From an uncultured Opitutia bacterium (GTDB taxonomy: Bacteria; Verrucomicrobiota; Verrucomicrobiia; Opitutales; UBA953): a stretch of DNA of 64,000 nucleotides. The notes beneath the pieces are model-generated. The model searched no databases and had not been told where the DNA came from. It was given only the letters and a program-made list of their open reading frames with translations. The stretch spans positions 1 to 64,000 of the forward strand of contig CAMFKE010000003.1 of assembly GCA_945957395.1 (NCBI GenBank), read 5' to 3'. The position numbers were made by a program, and so were the translations under genes. Of the stretch, positions 55,273 to 63,661 are shown in pieces (the first letter of the stretch is position 1; every line of letters begins with the position of its first letter).

Positions 55273-57681
55273 TCAGCCTTCGGAGCAGGAGCAGTCGTCG
55301 CCGGAGGTGATGGCGCCGTGCTTGATGCGTTCGCGTTCCTCGGCGCGCTTGGCGTCGTTGAAGCGGTCGACGGTGCCGACGAGGTAGCCGGTGATGCGGC
55401 GGATGCGTTCGAACTTGGGACCGCCGTCGGCTTCGGTGCGGCCGCAGTTGGGGCACTTGTCGTGGATGACGCCGGAGTGGCCGCAAACGGGGTCGCGGTC
55501 GACCGGGTGGTTGACGGAGCCGTAGCCGATGCCGGCGGCGTGCATGGCGCGCACGATCTTCTCGAAGGCCTCGGGGTTCTGCGCGGTGTCGCCGTCGAGC
55601 TCCACATAGGTGATGTGGCCGGCGTTGGTGAGGGCGTGGTAGGGGGCCTCGATGCGGATCTTCTCGAAGGAGGAGATCTTGTGGCGGACGGGGACGTGGA
55701 AGCTGTTGGTGTAGTAGTCCTTGTCGGTGACGCCGGGGAGCTTGCCGAACTTCTTGCGGTCGATGCGCACGAAGCGGCCGGAGAGGCCTTCGGCGGGCGT
55801 GGCGATGAGCGAGAAATTCAGGGTGTGCTTGGCGGCGAGGGCGTCGGTGAAGGCGCGCATGCGGCTGACGATTTCCAGGCCGAGTTTCTGCGACTGCTCG
55901 CACTCGCCGTGGTGGCGGCCGGTGAGCACGGTGAGGCACTCGGCGAGGCCGATGAAGCCGATGGTGAGCGTGCCGTGCTTGATGACCTCGCGGATCTCCT
56001 CGTCCCAACGGAGCTTTTCGGAGTCGAGCCAGACGCCCTGCCCCATGAGGAACGGGAAGTTGTAGACGCGCTTGCGGGACTGCACCTCGAAGCGCTCGAA
56101 GAGCTGGTCGGTGACGAGCTCCATCATGCGGTCGAGCGACCGGTAGAACTTTTCGAGGTCGCCCTTGGCCTGGATGGCGAGGCGGGGCAGGTTGATGGAG
56201 GTGAAGCTGAGGTTGCCGCGGCTGAGTGTCTGCTCGCGCTCGGGGTCGTGGATGTTGGAGACGACGCGGGTGCGGCAGCCCATGTAGGCGATCTCGGTCT
56301 CGGGGCGGCCTTCCTTGTAGTACTTCAGGTTGAAGGGCGCGTCCTGGAAGGCGAAGTTGGGGAACAGGCGCTTGGCGGAGACGCGGCAGGCGAGCTGGAA
56401 GAGGTCGTGGTTGGGGTCGCCGGGGTTGAAGCTGACGCCCTCCTTCACGCGGAAGACCTGGATGGGGAAGATGGGGGTCTCGCCCTGGCCGAGGCCGGAT
56501 TCGGTGGCCAGAAGGAGGTTTTTGACGACGAGGCGGCCCTCGGGGGAGGTGTCCATGCCGTAGTTGATGGAGCTGAACGGGGTCTGGGCGCCCGCGCGGC
56601 TGTGCATGGAGTTCAGGTTGTGGATGAAGGCCTCCATCGCCTGGTAGGTGGCGATGTCGGTCTCGCGCGCGGCCTGGGCGGCGGCGTATTCGCGGGCGGC
56701 GGCCACCTTGTCGGCGGGGATGCCGGCGGCGAGCAGGGCGTCGGTCTCGGCCTTGTCGAAGGCGGCGCAGCCGCCGAGCAGGGCGGTGAGTCCGGATTCG
56801 GCGGCGAACCGCTTGTGCAGGGCGGCGATACGCGACTCGGAATCGGCGTCGGCGGCGAGCAGGCGCAGGGCGCCGGCGAGTTCGCGGGCGTACTGTTTGC
56901 GGTAGGTGTTGGCGACGCCGCGGGCCATGGCGTACTCGAAGTTGCCCACGGACTGGCCGCCGTGCTGGTCGTTCTGGTTCGACTGGATGGCGATGCAGGC
57001 GAGCGCGGCGTAGCTGCGGATGTCGCGCGGCTCGCGCAGGTGGCCGTGACCGGTGGAAAAGCCGCCCCGGAAGAGCTTGATGAGGTCGATCTGGCAGCAG
57101 GTCGTGGTGAGCGAGTAGAAGTCCAGGTCGTGGATGTGGATGTCGCCGGAGCGGTGGGCCTCGGCGTGCTCGGGCTTGAGCATGAAGGACTCGTAGTAGT
57201 GCTTGGCGCCCTCCGAGCCGAACTTGAGCATCGCGCCCATGGCGGTGTCGCCGTCGATGTTGGCGTTCTCGCGCTTGATGTCGCTCTGCCCGGCGTCGGT
57301 GGAGACGATGTCGTGGAAGGCGCCCATCAGGCGGTTTTCGCGCTCACGCACGCGGGTGCGCTCGGCGCGGTACAGGATGTAGCGCTTGGCGGTGTCCGGG
57401 TAGCCGGCTTCGGCGAGCACGACTTCGACGAGGTCCTGGATCTGCTCGATGGAGGGCAGCGTGGTGCGGCGCTCGGCGAGACGGTTGGCCACGAGTTCGG
57501 CCAGGTCCAGGGAGATGGTTTCCGCGTCCATGGCGGGCACTTCGCCGGAGACATGGAGGGCCTTGCGGATGGCGGTGGCGATCTTCTCGAGATTAAAGGG
57601 GGCCTCGCGACCGTCGCGCTTGCGGACCTTGAGAACCAAGGTGCGGGTTTCGGCCTGGAATGGGAAAGTGTATTGGCTCAT
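55273..57681 (-). CDS. nrdD: Anaerobic (class III) ribonucleoside-triphosphate reductase
   Basis: NrdD makes dNTPs from NTPs without oxygen, using a glycyl radical. The 802-aa protein has an N-terminal ATP-cone (VLKVRKRDGREAPFNLEKIA), the barrel with HIHDLDFYSLTTTCCQIDL, and the C-terminal zinc site (DPVCGHSGVIHDKCPNCGR). The radical segment is RRITGYLVGTVDRFNDAK with Gly765, followed by a terminal CSCSEG. Two NrdR boxes precede it. The ATG is preceded by CTTTTTCC. Confidence 0.97.
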   Translation of the reverse strand: MSQYTFPFQAETRTLVLKVRKRDGREAPFNLEKIATAIRKALHVSGEVPAMDAETISLDLAELVANRLAERRTTLPSIEQIQDLVEVVLAEAGYPDTAKRYILYRAERTRVRERENRLMGAFHDIVSTDAGQSDIKRENANIDGDTAMGAMLKFGSEGAKHYYESFMLKPEHAEAHRSGDIHIHDLDFYSLTTTCCQIDLIKLFRGGFSTGHGHLREPRDIRSYAALACIAIQSNQNDQHGGQSVGNFEYAMARGVANTYRKQYARELAGALRLLAADADSESRIAALHKRFAAESGLTALLGGCAAFDKAETDALLAAGIPADKVAAAREYAAAQAARETDIATYQAMEAFIHNLNSMHSRAGAQTPFSSINYGMDTSPEGRLVVKNLLLATESGLGQGETPIFPIQVFRVKEGVSFNPGDPNHDLFQLACRVSAKRLFPNFAFQDAPFNLKYYKEGRPETEIAYMGCRTRVVSNIHDPEREQTLSRGNLSFTSINLPRLAIQAKGDLEKFYRSLDRMMELVTDQLFERFEVQSRKRVYNFPFLMGQGVWLDSEKLRWDEEIREVIKHGTLTIGFIGLAECLTVLTGRHHGECEQSQKLGLEIVSRMRAFTDALAAKHTLNFSLIATPAEGLSGRFVRIDRKKFGKLPGVTDKDYYTNSFHVPVRHKISSFEKIRIEAPYHALTNAGHITYVELDGDTAQNPEAFEKIVRAMHAAGIGYGSVNHPVDRDPVCGHSGVIHDKCPNCGRTEADGGPKFERIRRITGYLVGTVDRFNDAKRAEERERIKHGAITSGDDCSCSEG

Positions 57682-57699
57682 GGCGGAAAAAGCTGTTGG

Positions 57700-57747
57700 A
57701 CGCTACCTGTAGTGGTTGCACCAAATCAGCAACACTACCGATAGTGT
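57700..57747 (-). promoter_or_regulatory. Tandem NrdR boxes upstream of nrdD
   Basis: ACGCTACCTGTAGTGG (57700-57715) and ACACTACCGATAGTGT (57732-57747) both match the NrdR box pattern (ACACWATATATWGTGT) in the outer CTA...TAG parts. Their starts are 32 bases apart, three helical turns, which is a known NrdR spacing. They lie 19-66 bases before the nrdD start. NrdR would repress nrdDG when dATP is plentiful. Confidence 0.85.
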
Positions 57748-58211
57748 TTTACGGCTTCAGAATAAGCGGAGGCGAACGGCGGCATGAGCGGGACGAATGG
57801 CCCTTTCCAGCCGGACTGACCCGGCGGGCGCCCCGAAACAATTTGGAACAATTCCAAAAAGGTGAAGCCGGGGAAAAATCGGCGTGGTCACACGAGCGGC
57901 CGGCGGGGGATGGGCCGGGGGCGAATTCCGGCAATAAAAAATCACCCACAATTTCGTGAATGTGGTAGTTTCTTGGATACATGCGGACCGCCGGATACTG
58001 ATGCGCACAGATATGGCGGAAGGCTTTCGGAAAACTCATCCGCGAAAATTCAATGTGCCTCCGTGGAGAAATGACCGCCGGCCGCGGAATCCAGGATGCC
58101 CGGCACCACCGCATTTATCAGCCCAACGGCGGTGGCCGGTTCGCGGGAAAAGGCCGGCGCGCCGGTTCCGGCTTAACCTTTCCCCGGAAGCGCCCACCAA
58201 GGGCCTCCGAC
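57748..58211. other. Non-coding stretch with palindrome, AT-rich
   Basis: I see no convincing gene in these 460 bases. The part from about 57840 to 58060 is unusually AT-rich. It contains the perfect 17-bp palindrome TTTGGAACAATTCCAAA (57842-57858) and a hairpin built from CCACA (57946) and TGTGG (57961). It may hold promoters for nrdD and for the YkgJ-like gene or a small RNA. Confidence 0.5.
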
Positions 58212-58544
58212 ATGAACGACGCCCAACGCCCCGTGCCCGCCGACTGCCTGTACTGCGGCGTGTGCTGCCATTCGCAGCTCGACGCCTATGTGCGCGTGAC
58301 CGGCGAGGACTGGGAGCGCCTGGGCGACCTGGCCGATTCCGCCGCGCACTTCATCGGGCACCGCGCGTACCTGCGCATGCGCGACGGCCGGTGCGCCTCG
58401 CTGCGCGTGGAATCCGACACGGGCCGATTCTTCTGCACCATCTACGAGCGCCGCCCGCAGATCTGCCGCAACCTCGGACGCGGCTCGCCCGAATGCCTCG
58501 GCGAGCTGGCCGAGAAGGGCGCCCGCGTCAGCGGCCCTCGATGA
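58212..58544 (+). CDS. YkgJ family cysteine-cluster protein
   Basis: This 110-aa protein has the CxxCxxCC cluster (CLYCGVCCHSQ) near the N terminus and the downstream FFCTIYERRPQICRNLG with two more Cys, as in the YkgJ/UPF0153 family, which is presumed to bind zinc or an iron-sulfur cluster. The start is the ATG at 58212 (MNDAQRPVPADCLYC). Its last 17 bases overlap, tail to tail, the end of the hydrolase gene. Function is unknown. Confidence 0.85.
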   Translation: MNDAQRPVPADCLYCGVCCHSQLDAYVRVTGEDWERLGDLADSAAHFIGHRAYLRMRDGRCASLRVESDTGRFFCTIYERRPQICRNLGRGSPECLGELAEKGARVSGPR

Positions 58545-59397
58545 TCGCGAGAATGTCCGCGCGCCAGTCGACGGCGGCGCGGCGCAGCAGGTCGTTGTGC
58601 CCGGCGCCGGGCACGGGCAGGAACCGCCGCACGGGAGCGTTCACCGCCGCGTCCGCGAGTTCGCGTCCGTGCGAAAACGGCACGACCTCGTCGCGCTCGC
58701 CATGCAGCACGAGCAGCGGGCTCTGCACGCGGTCGATCTTGGCGAGGTTGTCGAACCGGTCGAACGGCAGCAGCTTCACGCGCGTGATGGTGCGGAAGGT
58801 CGAGGTGAACGGCGCCACGAGGATGACGCCGCGCACATGCCGTCGCGCCGCCAGGTCCACGGCGGGGCCGCTGCCGAGCGAGGCGCCCCACAGCACGATG
58901 TCCTCCTGCGAATACCCGCGCACCGACACCAGATGGTCGAACGCCGCGTCGGCCGCGCGCAGCGTGCCGGTCTCGGAAGGTTTTCCGGAGCTGAGGCCGT
59001 AGCCGGGATAATCCACGGCGAGCACGGAGCACCCGGTGAGCACGCGCAGCGATTCCAGGTGCGAGCGGATGCCGCCGAGGTCCTCGCCGTTGCCGTGCAG
59101 GTAAAGGATCGCGCTCTTGGCGCCGGAGCTGGGCAACCACAGCGCGGCGGCCTCGCCGCCTCCTGGCATGGGCAACCTCACCAAATCCGGCAGGGTGACC
59201 GCGTATTTCGAGCGCGGCGCGGGAAACACCAGTTCGTCCGCCCACACCCACCCGAACACAAACAGCCCGGCATACGCCACCGCCGCGCACGCCAGCAGCG
59301 CGCCGACGAGGCGCCGAAGGAGGGCGACGGGGCCGCGCGAGGACTTCGACGCGGGCTTTTTCGCCTTGGCGGTTTTGGACTTGGGTTTCGCGGCCAT
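58528..59397 (-). CDS. Membrane-anchored alpha/beta hydrolase (ABHD13/17-like)
   Basis: This 289-aa protein has a basic Lys/Ala/Ser N-terminal tail, one transmembrane helix (ALLACAAVAYAGLFVFGWVW) and an alpha/beta-hydrolase domain. It has the oxyanion segment LYLHGNGEDLGG, the VDYPGYGLSSGKPSE loop, nucleophile Ser in WGASLGSGPAV, Asp in HGERDEVVPF and His in PGAGHNDLL. It resembles Bem46/ABHD13-17 proteins, several of which are thioesterases or depalmitoylases; the substrate here is unknown. The start is the ATG at 59397. Confidence 0.85.
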   Translation of the reverse strand: MAAKPKSKTAKAKKPASKSSRGPVALLRRLVGALLACAAVAYAGLFVFGWVWADELVFPAPRSKYAVTLPDLVRLPMPGGGEAAALWLPSSGAKSAILYLHGNGEDLGGIRSHLESLRVLTGCSVLAVDYPGYGLSSGKPSETGTLRAADAAFDHLVSVRGYSQEDIVLWGASLGSGPAVDLAARRHVRGVILVAPFTSTFRTITRVKLLPFDRFDNLAKIDRVQSPLLVLHGERDEVVPFSHGRELADAAVNAPVRRFLPVPGAGHNDLLRRAAVDWRADILAIIEGR

Positions 59398-59568
59398 GGG
59401 CAAATGCGGGGATATCGGCGGAAAGGGACGCGCATTGCATGCCGCATTGCGCGCGACGGGAAACCTTTTTCCACGCCGACCCGGGGCATGCCCCCGAGCG
59501 CTTTGGGATTCCGTTTTGCGCGCCGCCCCTATCGTGACGCGCCGACTCACACAGCCCGCCCTGCCTTC

Positions 59569-60222
59569 ATGGACACCGACACCGCCATACGCGTCGCCTG
59601 GGATTACCTCGGCGCGTGCCCTCCCCCGGAGAAGTCCGACATCCTCTTCCTGCTGGGCAACGAGGACCTGCGCTGCGGCGACTGCGCCGCACGCCTGTGG
59701 CGCGAAGGGTATGCGCCGCTGCTCGTCACCTCCGGCGCCACCGGCCGCTCCACCGCGGGCGTGTTCACCAAGAGCGAGGCGGAACTCTTCGCCGACCGGG
59801 CCGCCGCCGGCGGCGTGCCGCGCGACGCCATCGTGATGGAATCGCGCGCCTCGAACACGGGAGAGAATGTGCGCCTGACGCGCGCCCTGCTCGCCGATCG
59901 CGGTGTAAACGCCAGACGCGTGCTGATCGTGCAAAAGCCCTACGCCGCCCGGCGCGTGCTCGCGACCCTCGCCCTCCACTGGCCCGAGCCCGCCTTCTCG
60001 TTCGCCGCGCACACGCGCGATTTCGACGAATACTGCGCCGACGGCCGCTCGCGCGACGAGGTCGTGGCGATGCTCGCGGGCGAGCTTCACCGCGTCGCCG
60101 TGTATCCGTCGCGCGGATGGCAGGCGCCGGTCCACATGCCGCCGGAAGCGCGCAGGGCGCTGCATCGTCTCGCCGACGCCGGATACACGCGCCACCTGCT
60201 GCGCGACGCGCCCCTTCCCTGA
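59569..60222 (+). CDS. YdcF/DUF218-like protein
   Basis: This 217-aa cytoplasmic protein of the YdcF/SanA (DUF218) family has DILFLLGNEDLRCGDCAARLW, LLVTSGATGRSTAG, ASNTGENVRLTRALLADRG and RVLIVQKPYAARRVLATL, all matching the family core. E. coli YdcF binds SAM; no enzyme activity is firmly assigned. No membrane helix is present, unlike SanA. It is divergent from the hydrolase and convergent with pflA. Confidence 0.85.
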   Translation: MDTDTAIRVAWDYLGACPPPEKSDILFLLGNEDLRCGDCAARLWREGYAPLLVTSGATGRSTAGVFTKSEAELFADRAAAGGVPRDAIVMESRASNTGENVRLTRALLADRGVNARRVLIVQKPYAARRVLATLALHWPEPAFSFAAHTRDFDEYCADGRSRDEVVAMLAGELHRVAVYPSRGWQAPVHMPPEARRALHRLADAGYTRHLLRDAPLP

Positions 60223-60268
60223 CGCGGAAACGGCGCCGCTCCATGCGGAGCAATCGGGAAAAACGAAG

Positions 60269-60303
60269 CCGGCCGCGAGCGTTACGCTCGCGGCCGGTTT
60301 TTC
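60269..60303. terminator. Bidirectional terminator between ydcF-like gene and pflA
   Basis: A perfect 13-bp stem (CCGGCCGCGAGCG and complement) with a TTA loop is followed by TTTTTC; the opposite side has GAAAAACGAAG. Confidence 0.9.
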
Positions 60304-60324
60304 GCCAGGGGACTTGCGGGGGAA

Positions 60325-61056
60325 TCAGAACGCCTGGATGCCGCGGGAGCGGTAGGTTTCCAGGACGCGCTTGATGGTGTCGAAGTCGGGCGGCGAGGTG
60401 TTGGTGAGGTCGTAGCGCTGGTTGAGCTTCTGCCACTTGTCCTCACCGAGCTTGTGGAACGGCAGCACCTCGACGCGCTCGACGCAGGAGCCGAGGGAGG
60501 CGACGAAGTCGGCGTGGGCCTCGACATCGGCGGGGGCGTCGGTCCAACCGGGCACGAGCACATAGCGCACCCACATCTTCTTGCCCATGCCGGCGAGCCG
60601 GCGCGCGCATTCGAGAGTGGGCGACAGGTCCACGCCGGTGAGCTCGCGATGGGCGTCGGCGCGGATGTGCTTGATGTCGAGCAGGGTGAGATCGACCTCG
60701 TTCCACCACTCGTCGGAGACGTTGCGGTGGAGGAAGCCCTGGGTGTCCAGCGCGGTGTGCACGCCGAACTCGGCGCGCACGCGGCGGAAGAGCTCGCCGA
60801 CGAAGTGCGCCTGGTAGAGCGGTTCGCCGCCGCTGACCGTAAGGCCGCCGCCGGAGCGCTTCAGGAGGCCGACATAGGGTCGGATTTCCTGAAGCACCTC
60901 GGAGACGGTGACCTCGCGGCCGCCTTTGACATCCCAAGTGTCGGGATTGTGGCAGTACTTGCAGCGCAGGAGGCAACCCTGCGTGAACAAAACGAAACGG
61001 ACGCCGGGTCCATCGACCGCGGCGCCTGTTTCGATACTGTGGATACGACCGCGCAT
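60325..61056 (-). CDS. pflA: Pyruvate formate-lyase activating enzyme
   Basis: This radical-SAM activase of 243 aa installs the glycyl radical on PflB. It has MRGRIHSIETGAAVDGPGVR, cluster motif CLLRCKYCHNP, LTVSGGEPLYQ, DTQGFLHRN and the C-terminal LPFHKLGEDKWQKLN, all typical of PflA. It lies 30 bases after pflB on the same strand and is probably co-transcribed. Confidence 0.96.
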   Translation of the reverse strand: MRGRIHSIETGAAVDGPGVRFVLFTQGCLLRCKYCHNPDTWDVKGGREVTVSEVLQEIRPYVGLLKRSGGGLTVSGGEPLYQAHFVGELFRRVRAEFGVHTALDTQGFLHRNVSDEWWNEVDLTLLDIKHIRADAHRELTGVDLSPTLECARRLAGMGKKMWVRYVLVPGWTDAPADVEAHADFVASLGSCVERVEVLPFHKLGEDKWQKLNQRYDLTNTSPPDFDTIKRVLETYRSRGIQAF

Positions 61057-61086
61057 GTGCGTGGGGGTCGGTGATCCGCAGCCGGA

Positions 61087-63357
61087 TTACATGGAGGTGT
61101 GGAACGTGCGGCTGATCACGTCGAGCTGCTGCTCGCGGGTCAGCTTCACGAAGTTCACCGCGTAGCCGGAGACGCGCACGGTGAGCTGCGGGTAGTTCTC
61201 GGGGTGCTCCATGGCGTCCTGCAGCGTGGCGCGGTCGAACACGTTCACGTTCACGTGGAAGCCGTTGGCGGCCGCGAAGGTGTCGAGGCAGGCGCCGAGG
61301 TTGTTCACGCGGTCGGTGAGGGTGCGGCCGAGGGTGCCGGGCGTGGCGGCGGCGGTCCAGGAGATGCCGTCGAGAGCGGCGGTGTAGGGGATCTTGGCCA
61401 CCGAGGCGCCGGCGGCGACGAAGCCCTTCTTGTCACGACCGTGCATCGGGTTGGCTCCGGGAGCGAAGGGCTCGCCGGCGCGGCGGCCGTCGGGGGTGTT
61501 GCCCGTCTTCTTGCCGTACACGACGTTGGAGGTGATGGTGAGCACGCTCTGCGTGGGCAGGCTGTTGCGGTAGGTCTTGCGGTTGCGGATCTTGTCCATG
61601 AACCGCTCGGTGAGCCACACGGCGATGCTGTCGACGCGGTCGTCGTTGTTGCCGTAGCAGGGGAACTCGCCCTCGGTCTTGAAGTCCACGATCAGGCCGC
61701 GGTCGTCGCGGACGACCTTGACCTTGGCGTACTTGATGGCGGAGAGGGAGTCGGCGGCGACGGACAGACCGGCGATGCCGCAGGCCATGGTGCGAAGGAT
61801 GTCGCGGTCATGCAGGGCCATTTCGATGCGTTCGTAATGGTACTTGTCGTGCATGTAGTGGATGCTGTTGAGAGCGTCCACATAGGTCTTGGACAGCCAG
61901 TCCATCATCTTGTCGAAGGACGCCACGACGGTGTCGTAGTCGAGCGTGTCGCCTTCGTAGGGCTTGAAGCCCTTGGCGACGACGTCGCCGGAGAGCTCGT
62001 CGCGGCCGCCGTTAAGGGCGTAAAGGAGGGCCTTGGCGAGGTTGGCGCGGGCGCCGAAGAACTGCATCTGCTTGCCGATGCGCATGGCGGACACGCAGCA
62101 AGCGATGCCGTAGTCGTCGCCCCAGTGAGGACGCATCAGGTCGTCGTTCTCGTACTGGATGGAGCTGGTCTCGATGGAGACGCGCGAGCAGAAGTCCTTG
62201 AAGCCCTTCGGGAGCGAGGTGCTCCAGAGGACGGTGAGGTTGGGCTCGGGCGCGGGGCCGAGGTTGAAGAGGGTGCTCAGGGTGCGGAAGCTGGTCTTGG
62301 TGACCAGGGTGCGGCCGTCGAGGCCCATGCCGCCGATGGACTCGGTGACCCAGACGGGGTCGCCGGAGAAGAGCTGGTCGTACTCGGGCGTGCGCAGGAA
62401 GCGCACGATGCGCAGCTTCATCACGAGGTCGTCGATGATTTCCTGGGCCTGCGACTCGTTGAGGGTGCCTTCGCGGAAGTCGCGCTCGAAGTAGATGTCG
62501 AGGAAGGTGCTGATACGGCCGATGGACATGGCCGCGCCGTTCTGCTCCTTGATGGCGGCGAGGTAGCCGAAGTAGAGGGCCTGGGTGGCTTCGCGGCCGT
62601 TCTTGGCGGGCGCGGAGATGTCGATGCCGTAGCTCAGGGCCATGGCGGCGAGTTCGCCCAGGGAGCGGATCTGCTCGGAGAGCTCTTCGCGAAGACGGAT
62701 GCTGTCCTCGTTGAACTCGCGGGCGTCCATTTCCTTGAGCTCGCGCTTCTTGTCGGCGACGAGCTTGTCGATGCCGTAGAGGGCCACGCGGCGGTAGTCG
62801 CCGATGATGCGGCCGCGGCCGTAGGCGTCGGGAAGACCGGTGAGCACGCCGGACTTACGGGCGGCGCGGATGTCGGCGTTGTAGGCGTCGAACACGCCCT
62901 GGTTGTGGTCCTTGCGGTACTTGTAGATTTCCTCGACCTTGGGATCGAGCTTGTAGCCGAAGGCCTCGAGGCCGTTCTGCACCATGCGCAGACCGCCGTT
63001 GGGCATGATGGCGCGCTTCAGGGGGGCGTCCGTCTGCAGGCCGACGATGACTTCCTTGTCCTTGTCGATGTAGCCGGGGCCGTAGGCGGTGATGGACGAC
63101 ACCACGTCGGTGCTGGCGTCGAGGATGCCCTTCTTGCGCTCCTCCTTGATGAGGACGCAGAGCTTTTCCCAGAGCGCCTTGGTGCGCTCGGTCGCGGGGG
63201 CGAGGAAGCTGTCGTCGCCGGTGTACGGCGTGTAGTTGGCGACGATGAATTCGCGGACGGCGACGGCGTTCTGCCAGCCGGTTCCGGTGAAGCCGCGCCA
63301 GCCCTCGGGCGTGGCGGCGGCGGGTTTGGTGGCGGCGGTGTCCTTGGCGGTGCTCAT
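61087..63357 (-). CDS. pflB: Formate C-acetyltransferase (pyruvate formate-lyase)
   Basis: PflB splits pyruvate and CoA into acetyl-CoA and formate in anaerobic growth. The 756-aa protein has the active-site Cys pair in [30 protein letters not shown], and the glycyl-radical segment [18 protein letters not shown] with Gly731. The N terminus, after a Thr/Ala tail of about 16 residues, is [19 protein letters not shown]. The ATG at 63357 is followed on the plus side by a long control region. The CTTTTACC tract lies just before the start. Confidence 0.97.
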   Translation of the reverse strand: MSTAKDTAATKPAAATPEGWRGFTGTGWQNAVAVREFIVANYTPYTGDDSFLAPATERTKALWEKLCVLIKEERKKGILDASTDVVSSITAYGPGYIDKDKEVIVGLQTDAPLKRAIMPNGGLRMVQNGLEAFGYKLDPKVEEIYKYRKDHNQGVFDAYNADIRAARKSGVLTGLPDAYGRGRIIGDYRRVALYGIDKLVADKKRELKEMDAREFNEDSIRLREELSEQIRSLGELAAMALSYGIDISAPAKNGREATQALYFGYLAAIKEQNGAAMSIGRISTFLDIYFERDFREGTLNESQAQEIIDDLVMKLRIVRFLRTPEYDQLFSGDPVWVTESIGGMGLDGRTLVTKTSFRTLSTLFNLGPAPEPNLTVLWSTSLPKGFKDFCSRVSIETSSIQYENDDLMRPHWGDDYGIACCVSAMRIGKQMQFFGARANLAKALLYALNGGRDELSGDVVAKGFKPYEGDTLDYDTVVASFDKMMDWLSKTYVDALNSIHYMHDKYHYERIEMALHDRDILRTMACGIAGLSVAADSLSAIKYAKVKVVRDDRGLIVDFKTEGEFPCYGNNDDRVDSIAVWLTERFMDKIRNRKTYRNSLPTQSVLTITSNVVYGKKTGNTPDGRRAGEPFAPGANPMHGRDKKGFVAAGASVAKIPYTAALDGISWTAAATPGTLGRTLTDRVNNLGACLDTFAAANGFHVNVNVFDRATLQDAMEHPENYPQLTVRVSGYAVNFVKLTREQQLDVISRTFHTSM

Positions 63358-63661
63358 GACTTTATGGTAAAAGCGTGAAGGGTTTGCATGTCGCCTGCTT
63401 CGACGACGCACCCGACCGTGCGCCATTTCCCGGGAATGGCGAATTTTTTCCTAAAGTATTCTAATTTGCCCACCGGCGGTCGTTAAGAAAAACTTATCCT
63501 GTGAAGCAAAATCATACCAAACGGTCCGATTTAAGGAATTCCCTCCGAGGCCGCATGAAACCCCCTAAACATCGGAGGAATCGCGGTTTTCGAAGGCTTT
63601 AAAACAACCGTTTGACTCGCACTCAAACGGGCGTTTCATACGGCGCCACATCCCCTCTCCC
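63358..63661. promoter_or_regulatory. Divergent pflB/TetR control region
   Basis: These 304 bases are the most AT-rich part of the window. For pflB the minus strand shows a -35-like TTAACG (63481-63486) and a -10-like TAGAAT (63458-63463) 17 bases apart, giving a leader of about 90 bases. I found no clear FNR (TTGAT-N4-ATCAA) or full Rex site; a TGTGAA half-site lies near 63500. The right end holds the TetR operator. Confidence 0.6.
63608..63630 (+). promoter_or_regulatory. Candidate TetR operator overlapping -35 of the regulator gene
   Basis: Perfect 8-bp arms CCGTTTGA and TCAAACGG are separated by 7 bases. A TTGACT element (63612-63617) lies inside, so a bound regulator would block its own promoter. 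The -10 (around 63635-63640) is weak. Confidence 0.65.

Noticed and set aside
55099-57744. An 881-codon open frame antisense to nrdD
   Set aside because: Gly/Val/Glu-rich, no domain, and fully explained by the nrdD codon bias.
57749-58114. A 121-codon minus-strand frame in the gap before the YkgJ-like gene
   Set aside because: It has a mixed, non-family composition, lies in AT-rich regulatory DNA and lacks gene-like codon use.
61099-63378. A 759-codon open frame antisense to pflB
   Set aside because: Same GC-driven shadow pattern as the other antisense frames; pflB has all catalytic motifs.
63358-63661. FNR or Rex box in front of pflB
   Set aside because: Only half-sites were found (a TGTGAA near 63500); no full TTGAT-N4-ATCAA or Rex palindrome.
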